This document shows positions 1-5,956 of a stretch of 5,956 nt of DNA, piece after piece. The position numbers were made by a program, and so were the translations under genes. The DNA is from Haemophilus sp. C1. GTDB taxonomy: Bacteria > Pseudomonadota > Gammaproteobacteria > Enterobacterales > Pasteurellaceae. Where the stretch lies: positions 1-5,956 of the forward strand of contig NZ_LDVZ01000040.1 in the NCBI RefSeq assembly GCF_001276515.1. Direction: 5' to 3'. The number at the start of each line of letters is the position of its first letter. Positions within the stretch are counted from its first letter, which is position 1. The notes under the pieces were generated by a model that searched no databases, was not told the origin of the DNA, and worked only from the letters and a program-made list of their open reading frames with translations.

Positions 1-32
1 AATCAGCGCCTTAACTGATTAAGACGCTGATT
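1..32 (-). terminator. Hairpin ending the yecM-lipoprotein-pcp operon
   Basis: Bases 1-8 pair perfectly with 25-32, then after one C-A mismatch (9/24) bases 10-14 pair with 19-23, closing a CTGA loop at 15-18. This long stem lies about 30 bases downstream of the pcp stop codon, where an intrinsic terminator is expected. The U-run for a minus-strand transcript would fall just left of base 1, outside the window, so I infer termination from stem and position only. On the plus strand the hairpin is followed by mixed A/T rather than a T-run. Confidence 0.7.
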
Positions 33-61
33 AATAATATATTAGGCGTTAACGCTATTAG

Positions 62-526
62 TTATAGCACAGAAACATTTAAGTTTGAGCCGCCACCAAC
101 AATACGAACTCGGCGACCAGCTACAAAACTGCCGTCAACCTTTTGCACAACAACGATCTCTTGCCCATCATCTTTCTTAATTACAAGTTCAGCACCGTTT
201 ACTTGACTTACTTTTTCTTCAATTTTGCTTCCAGCTACTGCACCGCCAATTGCGCCAACTACTGCTGCAATAGCTTGACCACGACCACCGCCAATTGCAC
301 TACCTGCAATACCACCTAGCGCACCACCACCAAGTGTACCAACTACACCTTGATTATCAGCTTGGATTTTAACAGGACGTACAGAAACAATCGTACCATA
401 AGTAATTGAACGAGCTTCTTTAGCTTGAGATGCGCTATAAACATCACCGCTGAAAATATCAGTATTCGCGCAACCAGTCACACTAAAAGCAACTAGCAGT
501 GCTAATGCCATACTTGTTTTTTTCAT
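62..526 (-). CDS. pcp: Pcp / SlyB-family outer membrane lipoprotein
   Basis: This 154-residue lipoprotein corresponds to the Haemophilus peptidoglycan-associated lipoprotein Pcp, a relative of E. coli SlyB. The N-terminus is a lipoprotein signal peptide: MKK, a hydrophobic stretch, then lipobox VTGC with the lipidated Cys at residue 19. Ala follows the Cys, and there is no Asp at +2, so outer-membrane sorting is expected. Residues 63-100 are a glycine-zipper segment (repeated GGG, GGIAG, GAIGG and GAVAG patterns), typical of the 17-kDa surface antigen family. A basic beta-rich C-terminal domain follows (about 111-145). The start is the ATG at 526-524, preceded by a strong GAGGGGG Shine-Dalgarno with 8 bases of spacing. 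It is the last gene of the minus-strand unit, 25 bases after the small lipoprotein. The exact role is not visible in the sequence; family members are linked to envelope integrity. Confidence 0.93.
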   Translation of the reverse strand: MKKTSMALALLVAFSVTGCANTDIFSGDVYSASQAKEARSITYGTIVSVRPVKIQADNQGVVGTLGGGALGGIAGSAIGGGRGQAIAAVVGAIGGAVAGSKIEEKVSQVNGAELVIKKDDGQEIVVVQKVDGSFVAGRRVRIVGGGSNLNVSVL

Positions 527-551
527 ATGCTATACCCCCTCTGAAAAGGAA

Positions 552-848
552 TTAAAGTGGATTTCTCGGAGAAAAAGTTGAAATATTTTTAGTATTACCA
601 TTGTCTGATACTAAAACACAAGCACCCACAACCAAGGTTGAATCATACTTGTGAGTCAGTACGACTTGTTCACCTTCTTGTTGATTACCTGAACAATTAT
701 TTTTACGAATAGTTAATTTAAGATTTTCACCTTCCATTTGACTAAAAATAATTTGGCCTTTGTAAGCATTCTCATCTTTTTGAAAAGAAGAACAGGCACT
801 TAAACCAACAGCTACTAAAGCAACCAATGTAAGAGATAATTTTTTCAT
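552..848 (-). CDS. Small lipoprotein resembling Pcp without its glycine zipper
   Basis: I do not know a name for this 98-residue protein. It starts with MKK, a hydrophobic stretch and lipobox LSAC, with lipidated Cys19 and Ser at +2, which favours the outer membrane. An upstream TTG at 863 is in frame, but that TTG overlaps the gene's own Shine-Dalgarno (GAGG, 9 bases before the ATG at 848-846), so I chose the ATG. The mature part can be aligned by eye to Pcp. The segment LTIRKNN, then VVLTHKYDSTLVVGACVLV, resembles LVIKKDD, then IVVVQKVDGSFVAGRRVRIV. The glycine-rich membrane segment is missing. Two further cysteines (52 and 77) could form a disulfide in the periplasm. The yecM stop codon (855-853) is only 4 bases upstream and the ribosome site lies inside yecM, so co-translation is likely. 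Confidence 0.85.
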   Translation of the reverse strand: MKKLSLTLVALVAVGLSACSSFQKDENAYKGQIIFSQMEGENLKLTIRKNNCSGNQQEGEQVVLTHKYDSTLVVGACVLVSDNGNTKNISTFSPRNPL

Positions 849-852
849 TTTG

Positions 853-1422
853 CTAAACCTCAACGATTTTCTCTATGGAATAAGGATGAACCTTAATACA
901 AGTATGATTTACTGCTTTATTAGCAAAACTTACTGCAATAGATGGATTTGGCAATCTCTCCCCCACCACCTTAGGCTCACTCACTTTAATATTTAATTGA
1001 GTTAATTCGTTCCATAAAAAATGCATATTGATACGATTAACCCATTCATTTATCGATTCATTCTGTAGAAATGGAATTACAATTTCAATATGCTCCCAAC
1101 CTTCAATTGAATATTGTTTATGTTTAGGGAACGGTAATTCAATAACATCCACAAACTGATGAGCAAATTTGATCGGTTTTGCTAATTTAACCAAATAAAT
1201 TTTCCGCCCATTAACAATGTTATCGGACAAAATTTTACCGCACTTTAATAAAAGTATCAGCCAATTTTTAGCATTTTGCTCACTATTTACACGTAATGCA
1301 AGATGATCGATCTCATAATCAGACAAATCTATTGTCATTTCTTTGGCTAAATTCTGAATTTTTCTTTCAAATGTTGCTAAATCTGCTGAAAGTGCGGTCA
1401 AATTTTCCTGTAAATTTGTCAT
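853..1422 (-). CDS. yecM: YecM-family putative metal-binding protein (VOC-like fold)
   Basis: This 189-residue cytoplasmic protein has no signal peptide or membrane span. Its length and pattern match E. coli YecM, a family placed with the glyoxalase/vicinal-oxygen-chelate fold and thought to bind metal. Candidate ligand segments are DHLALRV (residues 39-45), IELPFP (94-99), WEHIEIVIP (109-117) and NHTCIKVHP (172-180). They give several well-placed His and Glu residues; which ones bind metal is inference. The biochemical function is unknown. The start is the ATG at 1422-1420, with AAGGGA about 4 bases upstream. It leads the minus-strand unit with the small lipoprotein and pcp and is divergent from argS. 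In E. coli yecM also neighbours argS, which supports the assignment. Two DNA uptake sequences lie inside the gene, one near each half of its N-terminal part. Confidence 0.85.
   Translation of the reverse strand: MTNLQENLTALSADLATFERKIQNLAKEMTIDLSDYEIDHLALRVNSEQNAKNWLILLLKCGKILSDNIVNGRKIYLVKLAKPIKFAHQFVDVIELPFPKHKQYSIEGWEHIEIVIPFLQNESINEWVNRINMHFLWNELTQLNIKVSEPKVVGERLPNPSIAVSFANKAVNHTCIKVHPYSIEKIVEV
1237..1245 (-). repeat. DNA uptake signal sequence inside yecM
   Basis: An exact complement of AAGTGCGGT. Read on the minus strand it is followed by AAAATTTT, matching the first AT-rich part of the extended Haemophilus uptake sequence. It marks DNA for uptake by natural competence. Confidence 0.95.
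1390..1398 (+). repeat. DNA uptake signal sequence inside yecM N-terminus
   Basis: An exact AAGTGCGGT followed by CAAATTTT and, after a short gap, AAATTT. This is the best extended match in the window. In yecM it encodes part of the segment LTALS near residue 10, a position likely tolerant of change. Confidence 0.95.
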
Positions 1423-1430
1423 TTTGTCCC

Positions 1431-1459
1431 TTTAAGAAATATATAAAGAACGGTATCAT
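1431..1459 (+). promoter_or_regulatory. Putative sigma70 promoter of argS
   Basis: The -35-like TTTAAG (1431-1436) and -10 TATCAT (1454-1459, five of six to consensus) are 17 bases apart. They predict a start near 1466 and a leader of about 36 bases before the argS GTG. The -10 overlaps the -10 of the divergent yecM promoter. It is supported by sequence only. Confidence 0.5.
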
Positions 1460-1482
1460 AGCTGATTATTTTCATTATTCAA
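1455..1482 (-). promoter_or_regulatory. Putative sigma70 promoter of the yecM operon
   Basis: On the minus strand, TTGAAT (1482-1477) and TATGAT (1460-1455, five of six to consensus) are 16 bases apart. The predicted start is near 1448, about 26 bases before the yecM ATG. The -10 lies on the same base pairs as the argS -10 on the other strand. Confidence 0.5.
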
Positions 1483-1501
1483 TTTGAACATAGGAAAAAA
1501 C

Positions 1502-3235
1502 GTGAATATTCAATCTATTTTATCTGACAAAATCAAACAAGCTATGATTCTTGCTGGAGCAGATCAATCTTGCGATGCGCTTGTTCGTCAATCAGGAAAA
1601 CCACAATTTGGCGATTATCAAGCCAATGGCATTATGGCTGCGGCAAAAAAATTAGGTTTAAATCCACGAGAATTTGCTCAAAAAGTTTTAGATAATGCTC
1701 AACTATCTGATATTGCAGAAAAATTAGAAATCGCTGGACCTGGCTTTATTAATATTTTCTTAAATCCAACTTGGCTAACAACTGAAGTTTCAACTGCGCT
1801 TTCCCAAAAAAATTTAGGCATTCAAGCTACGGATAAACAAACTGTTGTTATTGATTACTCCTCTCCAAACGTAGCAAAAGAAATGCATGTAGGTCACTTA
1901 CGCTCTACGATCATCGGTGATGCAGTTGTGAGAACTCTAGAATTTTTAGGTCACAATGTCATTCGTGCAAACCACGTTGGTGACTGGGGAACGCAATTCG
2001 GAATGCTCATTGCCTATCTAGAAAAAATGCAAAACGAGCATGCGAGTGAAATGGAATTACAAAATCTTGAAGCCTTTTATCGCGAAGCCAAAAAACACTA
2101 CGATGAAGATGAAGTCTTCGCAGAAAAAGCGCGTAATTACGTTGTGAAATTACAGGGTGGTGATGAATATTGTCGAGCGATGTGGAAACGTTTAGTTGAC
2201 ATCACCATGCAACAAAATCAGCACAACTATGATCGCTTGAATGTGACTTTAACCGAAAAAGATGTGATGGGTGAAAGTCTTTATAATCCAATGTTACCAA
2301 GTATCGTAGAAGATCTTAAAAAACAAGGCTTAGCTGTAGAAGATGATGGTGCATTGGTTGTTTATTTAGATGAATTCAAAAATAAGGAAGGCGACCCAAT
2401 GGGCGTGATCGTTCAGAAAAAAGACGGCGGTTTCCTTTACACTACAACCGATATTGCTGCAGCAAAATATCGTTATGAAACATTAAAAGCTGATCGCGCA
2501 CTTGTTTTTTCAGATACTCGCCAAAGCCAACATATGCAACAAGCTTGGTTAATTACTCGTAAAGCAGGTTATGTACCAGACAGTTTCTCTTTAGAGCATA
2601 AAAACTTTGGGATGATGCTTGGTAAAGATGGCAAACCATTTAAAACCCGTACCGGTGGCACGGTGAAATTAGCCGATCTATTAGATGAAGCAATTGAACG
2701 CGCCACCGTATTAATTAATGAAAAAAATACAAATTTATCTAATGATGAAAAAGAAGCCGTGATTGAGGCTGTCGGTATTGGTGCGGTGAAATATGCAGAT
2801 CTCTCCAAAAACCGTACTACTGATTACGTTTTTGATTGGGATAATATGTTAAGTTTCGAAGGTAACACTGCACCTTATATGCAATATGCTTACACCCGTA
2901 TTCGTTCGATCTTTAATAAAACAGATATAAATTCGACCGCACTTTTGGCTGCACCTTTAACACTTGAAGATGATAAAGAAAGAGCGCTTGCAATTAAACT
3001 TCTACAATTTGAAGAAGCGGTGCAAACAGTCGGAAAAGAAGGCACACCACACGTGCTTTGTGCTTATTTATACGAACTTGCAGGCATCTTCTCGTCATTC
3101 TATGAACATTGCCCAATTTTAAATGCCGAAGATGAGTCCGTAAAATTAAGCCGTTTGAAATTGGCATTATTAACGGAAAAAACCTTAAAACAAGGTTTAG
3201 AATTACTTGGTATTAAAACTGTAGAAAAAATGTAA
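1502..3235 (+). CDS. argS: Arginyl-tRNA synthetase
   Basis: This class I aminoacyl-tRNA synthetase attaches arginine to its tRNA in the cytoplasm using ATP. I chose the GTG at 1502: it is preceded by AGGA (1492-1495) with 6 bases of spacing, gives 577 residues, and begins MNIQ like E. coli ArgS, which also starts with GTG. An in-frame TTG at 1484 would add six residues but has no reason to be used. Residues 1-85 form the N-terminal tRNA-recognition domain (QFGDYQANG at 35-43, AGPGFINI at 78-85). The ATP-binding signature is [15 protein letters not shown] with HVGH at 129-132. The [10 protein letters not shown] region at 376-385 takes the place of the KMSKS loop, which arginyl enzymes commonly lack. 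The DALR anticodon-binding domain runs from about 458 to 577. It is monocistronic, with its own terminator and no sign of damage. Confidence 0.98.
   Translation: MNIQSILSDKIKQAMILAGADQSCDALVRQSGKPQFGDYQANGIMAAAKKLGLNPREFAQKVLDNAQLSDIAEKLEIAGPGFINIFLNPTWLTTEVSTALSQKNLGIQATDKQTVVIDYSSPNVAKEMHVGHLRSTIIGDAVVRTLEFLGHNVIRANHVGDWGTQFGMLIAYLEKMQNEHASEMELQNLEAFYREAKKHYDEDEVFAEKARNYVVKLQGGDEYCRAMWKRLVDITMQQNQHNYDRLNVTLTEKDVMGESLYNPMLPSIVEDLKKQGLAVEDDGALVVYLDEFKNKEGDPMGVIVQKKDGGFLYTTTDIAAAKYRYETLKADRALVFSDTRQSQHMQQAWLITRKAGYVPDSFSLEHKNFGMMLGKDGKPFKTRTGGTVKLADLLDEAIERATVLINEKNTNLSNDEKEAVIEAVGIGAVKYADLSKNRTTDYVFDWDNMLSFEGNTAPYMQYAYTRIRSIFNKTDINSTALLAAPLTLEDDKERALAIKLLQFEEAVQTVGKEGTPHVLCAYLYELAGIFSSFYEHCPILNAEDESVKLSRLKLALLTEKTLKQGLELLGIKTVEKM
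2936..2944 (-). repeat. DNA uptake signal sequence inside argS
   Basis: An exact complement of AAGTGCGGT; on the minus strand it is followed by CGAATTT. It encodes part of NSTALL around residues 478-482 of ArgS, in a weakly conserved stretch of the anticodon-binding domain. Confidence 0.95.
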
Positions 3236-3246
3236 TTTAGATAATT

Positions 3247-3276
3247 AAAATCCCTTTCTTACGAAAGGGATTTTTT
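3247..3276 (+). terminator. Intrinsic terminator of argS
   Basis: A perfect 12-bp stem (3247-3258 with 3263-3274) with a TTAC loop is followed by a run of six T (3271-3276, partly in the stem). It begins 12 bases after the argS stop codon. The A-run on the left arm would also give a U-rich tail for minus-strand transcription, so it may stop both directions. Confidence 0.95.
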
Positions 3277-3293
3277 ATTCTGTAAATAAACAT

Positions 3294-3318
3294 AAAAAAA
3301 GTGCCCCAATGGGGCACT
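3294..3318 (-). terminator. Intrinsic terminator of a minus-strand transcript
   Basis: A perfect 8-bp GC-rich stem (3311-3318 with 3300-3307, sequence AGTGCCCC/GGGGCACT) closes a 3-base loop and, on the minus strand, runs straight into seven T (complement of 3294-3300). It lies 210 bases beyond the ilvH stop, too far to be the obvious ilvIH terminator. With the upstream promoter and CRP site it fits as the 3' end of a small RNA. It faces the argS terminator across 17 bases. Confidence 0.93.
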
Positions 3319-3370
3319 ACTCGGAAAGCAAAATAGATGTCGGCTATTTAAGATAGCACTTGTTTTTAGT
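3294..3370 (-). ncRNA. Candidate CRP-activated small RNA
   Basis: I infer an RNA of about 77 nt from a predicted A start at 3370 to the U-run at 3294. The sequence shows a 5' hairpin (GCTAT/ATAGC, 3357-3353 with 3347-3343, five-base loop), an unpaired pyrimidine-rich stretch (3341-3319, containing TTTTGCTTTCC) and a strong terminator hairpin with U-tail. That layout is typical of Hfq-type regulatory RNAs: an exposed seed between two hairpins and a poly-U end. No start codon gives a credible peptide. I compared it from memory with RyhB, Spot 42, CyaR and FnrS and saw no real match beyond short words. It could instead be a processed 3' fragment of the ilvIH transcript, but the promoter and CRP spacing favour independent transcription. 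Confidence 0.55.
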
Positions 3371-3376
3371 GGTTTC

Positions 3377-3405
3377 AGAATAAAGAAATCCGATCAGTTA
3401 TGCAA
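3377..3405 (-). promoter_or_regulatory. Putative promoter of the small RNA
   Basis: On the minus strand, TTGCAT (3405-3400) and TATTCT (3382-3377) are separated by exactly 17 bases. Each is a partial match to consensus (three and four of six), as expected for an activator-dependent promoter. The predicted start is the A at 3370. Confidence 0.5.
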
Positions 3406-3419
3406 ACACATATTTTTAG

Positions 3420-3441
3420 ATTTGTGAACTTGGTCACGATT
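3420..3441 (-). promoter_or_regulatory. CRP-cAMP binding site
   Basis: TGTGA (3423-3427), six bases, then TCACG (3434-3438) matches the TGTGA-N6-TCACA core at nine of ten positions, with T/A flanks. It has the ordinary TGTGA half-site, not the TGCGA form used by Sxy-dependent competence genes. Its centre (3430.5) is about 60.5 bases upstream of the predicted small-RNA start, the standard spacing of a class I CRP-activated promoter. No plus-strand gene lies nearby for it to control. Confidence 0.65.
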
Positions 3442-3479
3442 TTTTTATAAAAAAACTAAAAACAAATATATTTCTAATA

Positions 3480-3488
3480 AAGTGCGGT
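3480..3488 (+). repeat. DNA uptake signal sequence (left member of inverted pair)
   Basis: An exact AAGTGCGGT followed by AAAATT and a second A/T block. It is one arm of the hairpin after ilvH. Confidence 0.95.
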
Positions 3489-3507
3489 AAAATTCTATTA
3501 AAATATT

Positions 3508-3516
3508 TCCGCACTT
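3508..3516 (-). repeat. Degenerate uptake sequence (right member of inverted pair)
   Basis: TCCGCACTT matches the complementary uptake core at eight of nine positions; only the outer base differs. It is the other arm of the hairpin. Confidence 0.7.
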
Positions 3517-3528
3517 TACGTCCCTATT

Positions 3529-4020
3529 TTAGAGAATATTCTTTTCTCCACGAGACACACTAATCAACCCAGAACGAACAATTTCCAACAATGTGGTTTC
3601 TTCTTTCAATGCAGAAATGAATGCGTCAATTTTGTCTTTGGTTCCACTTAATTGGATCGTGTAAGATTTTGGTGTGACATCTACAATTTGACCACGGAAA
3701 ATATCGGCTAAACGTTTAATCTCATCGCGAGATGAACCCACCGCTCTTACTTTCGCTAAAACAATTTCACGAACTATGTGTTCCTGCTCACTTAAATTAA
3801 CCACTTTAAATACATCTACTAATTTATGGAGTTGTTTTTCAATTTGCTCTAGTACTTGTTCATCGCCCACCGCTTCAATAGTCATTCGAGAAAGTGTTGG
3901 ATCATCCGTTGGTGCAACCGTCAAGCTTTCAATATTAAAGGCACGTTGAGAGAATAAACCAACAACACGCGATAAAGCTCCAGACTCATTTTCGAGTAAA
4001 ACAGATAAAATTCTACGCAT
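3529..4020 (-). CDS. ilvH: Acetohydroxyacid synthase III regulatory (small) subunit
   Basis: This 163-residue protein, the same length as E. coli IlvH, binds the IlvI catalytic subunit, raises its activity and makes it sensitive to feedback inhibition by valine. Residues 1-76 are an ACT domain beginning [19 protein letters not shown]. Asn11, Gly14, Ser17 and Asn29 (in [19 protein letters not shown]) are positions associated with valine binding in the E. coli protein, and all are intact, so valine sensitivity is expected. Residues 83-157 form the C-terminal AHAS small-subunit domain (REIVLAKV, then [11 protein letters not shown], then [10 protein letters not shown]). The ATG overlaps the ilvI stop by one base (TAATG), and AGGAG sits 8 bases upstream inside ilvI. 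This arrangement favours translational coupling and balanced subunit production. Confidence 0.98.
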   Translation of the reverse strand: MRRILSVLLENESGALSRVVGLFSQRAFNIESLTVAPTDDPTLSRMTIEAVGDEQVLEQIEKQLHKLVDVFKVVNLSEQEHIVREIVLAKVRAVGSSRDEIKRLADIFRGQIVDVTPKSYTIQLSGTKDKIDAFISALKEETTLLEIVRSGLISVSRGEKNIL

Positions 4021-5741
4021 TAGTTTGTCTCCTCTTGAGGTTTACTTAAAATCATTTCATTCATTGCGCCACCACGAATTTGCATTGGATAAACGTGTTC
4101 AGATTCATCTACATTAATATCCACAAATACTAATTTATTTTTAATACTGAATGCTTCTTGCAATTTGCTTTCAAGTTCATCGGGCGTAGCAATTTTTATA
4201 CCGACATGACCGTAAGATTCTGCCAATTTCACAAAATCAGGTAAGGAATTCATATAGGTTTGCGAATGGCGACCAGAATAAATCAAATCTTGCCATTGTT
4301 TTACCATTCCTAAGAAATGATTATTCAAGCAAATTATAACAACAGGAATGCCATATTGTGTTGCGGTAGAAAGCTCTTGAATATTCATTTGAATACTACC
4401 ATCGCCAGTAACGCAAACAACAGTTCCTTCAGGATGAGCCAATTTCACGCCCAATGCAGCGGGTAAACCAAATCCCATGGTGCCAGCACCGCCAGAGTTA
4501 ATCCAATGACGAGGCTCATCAAATGGATAATGTAACGCAACAAACATTTGATGTTGCCCTACATCAGAAGCCACATACGCCTGTCCTTTAGTGAGACGAT
4601 ATACCGCTTCCATGACTTGTTGCGGTTTAATCACACCAGAAGTGCGGTCAAATTCCAAACATTTTTTTGCTTTCCATTGGTTGATTTCTTGCCACCAACT
4701 TTCAAGATCCGTTTGAGATTTTAATCCCTCTTCATTCAATAAACTCAAAAATTCTTCCAATACATTTTTCGCATTTCCGACAATTGGAATCGCTGCTGGA
4801 ACATTTTTAGAAATCGAGGTTGGATCAATATCAATATGAATCACTTTGGCATTTGGGCAATATTTTTCTAAATTATTTGTTGTGCGATCATCAAAACGAA
4901 CGCCAATCCCCAAAATAAGATCACTTTCGTGCATTGCCGTATTAGCTTCTAAAGTACCGTGCATCCCCAACATACCTAAGAATTGTTTATCTGTACTTGG
5001 ATAAGCTCCTAATCCCATTAATGATGAAGTAACTGGTAAATTTAAACGTTGTGCAAACTGAATTAACTGCGTACTACATTCAGCAGCAATAGCACCGCCA
5101 CCGACGAAAAGTATCGGTTTCTTCGCCACTAAAAGTGCTTTTAATGCTTTTTTAATTTGGCCTTTATGCCCATTTACTGTCGGATTATAAGAACGTAACT
5201 CTACAGATTCAGGGTATTCATAAGGATATTTAAAATTCGGATTTACAGTATCCTTTGGAATATCCACAACTACAGGACCTGGACGACCAGTTGAGGCAAT
5301 ATAAAAAGCTTTTTTCAAAACAGATGGAATATCTTCCGCTTTTTTGACAATAAAGCTATGCTTCACAACTGGACGAGAAATTCCCACCATATCACATTCT
5401 TGGAACGCATCTCGGCCAATTAAATTACTCATTACTTGACCAGAAATAATGACCATAGGCACAGAATCTGTATAAGCCGTTAAAATCCCAGTGATTGCAT
5501 TTGTTGCTCCTGGCCCCGAAGTCACTAGCACACATCCTACTTTACCTGTTGAACGAGCATAACCATCCGCCATATGCACCGCCGCTTGTTCATGGCGAAC
5601 TAAAATATGTTCTATACCACCTAGTGTATGGATCGCATCATAAATATCTAATACTGCCCCACCAGGATAACCAAATAAATACTCTACGCCTTCATCGCGT
5701 AAAGATTGAACCACCATCTCTGCGCCAGATAACTTCTTCAT
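4020..5741 (-). CDS. ilvI: Acetohydroxyacid synthase III catalytic (large) subunit
   Basis: This 573-residue thiamine-diphosphate enzyme catalyses the first common step of branched-chain amino acid synthesis. It joins two pyruvates to 2-acetolactate (towards valine and leucine), or pyruvate with 2-oxobutyrate (towards isoleucine). Three domains are visible. The N-terminal ThDP-binding domain has [13 protein letters not shown] at 23-35 and catalytic Glu51 in [16 protein letters not shown] central FAD-binding domain spans about 195-335, with [11 protein letters not shown] at 280-290. The C-terminal ThDP domain has GDGS at 446-449 and NN at 473-474, the usual diphosphate/Mg motif spacing. Similarity to E. 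coli IlvI is continuous over the full length, and nothing is broken. The start is the ATG at 5741-5739, with AGGAG six bases upstream. It is cotranscribed with ilvH. In E. coli this operon is controlled by Lrp; I cannot confirm Lrp sites here. Confidence 0.98.
   Translation of the reverse strand: MKKLSGAEMVVQSLRDEGVEYLFGYPGGAVLDIYDAIHTLGGIEHILVRHEQAAVHMADGYARSTGKVGCVLVTSGPGATNAITGILTAYTDSVPMVIISGQVMSNLIGRDAFQECDMVGISRPVVKHSFIVKKAEDIPSVLKKAFYIASTGRPGPVVVDIPKDTVNPNFKYPYEYPESVELRSYNPTVNGHKGQIKKALKALLVAKKPILFVGGGAIAAECSTQLIQFAQRLNLPVTSSLMGLGAYPSTDKQFLGMLGMHGTLEANTAMHESDLILGIGVRFDDRTTNNLEKYCPNAKVIHIDIDPTSISKNVPAAIPIVGNAKNVLEEFLSLLNEEGLKSQTDLESWWQEINQWKAKKCLEFDRTSGVIKPQQVMEAVYRLTKGQAYVASDVGQHQMFVALHYPFDEPRHWINSGGAGTMGFGLPAALGVKLAHPEGTVVCVTGDGSIQMNIQELSTATQYGIPVVIICLNNHFLGMVKQWQDLIYSGRHSQTYMNSLPDFVKLAESYGHVGIKIATPDELESKLQEAFSIKNKLVFVDINVDESEHVYPMQIRGGAMNEMILSKPQEETN
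4640..4648 (+). repeat. DNA uptake signal sequence inside ilvI
   Basis: An exact AAGTGCGGT followed by CAAATT and then a T-rich block. It encodes the FDRTS segment near residues 364-368 of IlvI, in the variable linker before the C-terminal ThDP domain. E. coli IlvI differs here, so the copy sits where protein constraint is low. Confidence 0.95.
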
Positions 5742-5759
5742 TTTTTACTCCTAAAACGA

Positions 5760-5768
5760 ACCGCACTT
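5760..5768 (-). repeat. DNA uptake signal sequence in the ilvI leader
   Basis: An exact complement of AAGTGCGGT, 18 bases upstream of the ilvI start codon. A partial second copy (AAAGTGC, 5772-5778) faces it, and together they can form a small hairpin in the 5' untranslated RNA. Confidence 0.95.
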
Positions 5769-5793
5769 TCAAAAGTGCCCATGCTTTGTATCA

Positions 5794-5807
5794 ATGATTT
5801 ACATCAT
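5794..5807. promoter_or_regulatory. Palindrome over the ilvI -10 and start site
   Basis: ATGAT (5794-5798), TTAC, ATCAT (5803-5807) is a perfect five-base inverted repeat with a four-base spacer. It covers the predicted -10 and transcription start of ilvI, where a bound protein would block RNA polymerase. It matches the FNR form TTGAT-N4-ATCAA at eight of ten positions, missing the outermost base on each side. The actual binder is unknown. Confidence 0.4.
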
Positions 5808-5830
5808 ACTAAGCAAAAAGTTTTTGTCTA
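5803..5830 (-). promoter_or_regulatory. Putative sigma70 promoter of ilvIH
   Basis: On the minus strand, TAGACA (5830-5825, five of six to consensus) and TATGAT (5808-5803, five of six) are 16 bases apart. The predicted start is near 5796, giving a leader of about 55 bases. Upstream (5831-5928) the DNA is extremely AT-rich with several A and T tracts, which would suit a bending protein such as Lrp. Confidence 0.6.
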
Positions 5831-5925
5831 GTCTACATAACGGCTAAAAACACTGATAAAATAGAATAAAAAATCAAACAATCATATAAAATTAGATTTT
5901 TATAAAAAAAATAGCACTTTTAAAT

Positions 5926-5953
5926 AAAAAAATGCGACCTTATGTCGCATTTT
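5926..5953 (-). terminator. Terminator of an upstream minus-strand unit
   Basis: The stem ATGCGAC/GTCGCAT (5932-5938 with 5944-5950), extendable by three A-T pairs, closes the loop CTTAT. On the minus strand it is followed by seven T (complement of 5926-5932). It should end a transcript entering from right of the window, which implies ilvIH uses its own promoter. A shorter T-run on the plus side could allow weak termination in that direction too. Confidence 0.85.
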
Positions 5954-5956
5954 ATA

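Larger units (their letters stand above)
3479..3517 (-). terminator. Inverted uptake-sequence pair, likely ilvIH terminator
   Basis: AAAGTGCGG (3479-3487) and CCGCACTTT (3509-3517) form a perfect 9-bp stem around an AT-rich 21-base loop that may pair further. It begins 11 bases after the ilvH stop. On the minus strand it is followed by a T-rich but interrupted tail, so termination may be partial. Opposed uptake sequences used as terminators between genes are well known in Haemophilus. Confidence 0.65.

Noticed and set aside
45..56. Palindrome GCGTTAACGC between pcp and its terminator
   Set aside because: A short perfect dyad with almost no loop and no T-run; too little to call an operator or a second terminator.
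1296..1487. Plus-strand open frame of 63 codons over the yecM N-terminus
   Set aside because: Overlaps yecM and the divergent promoter region, lacks a ribosome site and has no plausible product.
1484..1501. TTG at 1484 as the argS start
   Set aside because: The Shine-Dalgarno AGGA at 1492-1495 would lie inside the gene; the GTG at 1502 has correct spacing and gives the family N-terminus MNIQ.
2569..2808. Minus-strand open frame of 79 codons inside argS
   Set aside because: Fully antisense to conserved argS coding sequence, no ribosome site and no recognisable protein; explained by argS codon use.
3319..3370. RyhB-like words (CGACAT, TTGCTTTCC, AGTA) in the candidate small RNA
   Set aside because: Only short scattered matches to E. 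coli RyhB from memory, and no Fur box near the promoter; a CRP site is present instead, so I do not assign it to RyhB.
5495..5797. Plus-strand open frame of 100 codons over the 5' end of ilvI
   Set aside because: Antisense to the conserved ThDP-binding domain of ilvI and running through the ilvI leader; low-complexity His/Leu/Pro composition with no domain.

Overview
The window looks like a core chromosomal segment of Haemophilus, in the H. influenzae / H. haemolyticus group. Six exact copies of the Hin-type DNA uptake signal sequence (AAGTGCGGT or its complement) plus one 8-of-9 copy lie in about 6 kb. The base composition is AT-rich, and every recognisable protein is gamma-proteobacterial, in the gene order I associate with H. 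influenzae. There are no mobile elements, CRISPR arrays, tRNAs or rRNAs.

Left part (1-1430): a compact minus-strand operon reads yecM-like gene, then a small lipoprotein, then pcp (SlyB-family outer membrane lipoprotein), and ends in a strong hairpin at the window edge. The small lipoprotein appears to be a shortened relative of Pcp that lacks the glycine-zipper segment. Centre-left (1431-3276): argS (arginyl-tRNA synthetase, GTG start) runs divergently from yecM. The two promoters appear to share one -10 region. argS ends at a textbook intrinsic terminator.

ArgS-ilvH gap (3236-3528): this is the most interesting stretch. On the minus strand it contains a near-consensus CRP site, then -35/-10 elements at the right distance, then about 77 nt with two hairpins, the second followed by a U-run. 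Together these look like an independently transcribed, CRP-activated small RNA; I do not recognise its family. Between it and ilvH is an inverted pair of uptake sequences that can form the ilvIH terminator.

Right part (3529-5956): ilvI and ilvH, the catalytic and valine-sensing regulatory subunits of acetohydroxyacid synthase III, overlap by one base on the minus strand. The 215-bp region upstream of ilvI holds a good sigma70 promoter, a perfect palindrome over its -10 and start site, a short leader containing an uptake sequence, and the terminator of a further minus-strand unit lying outside the window.
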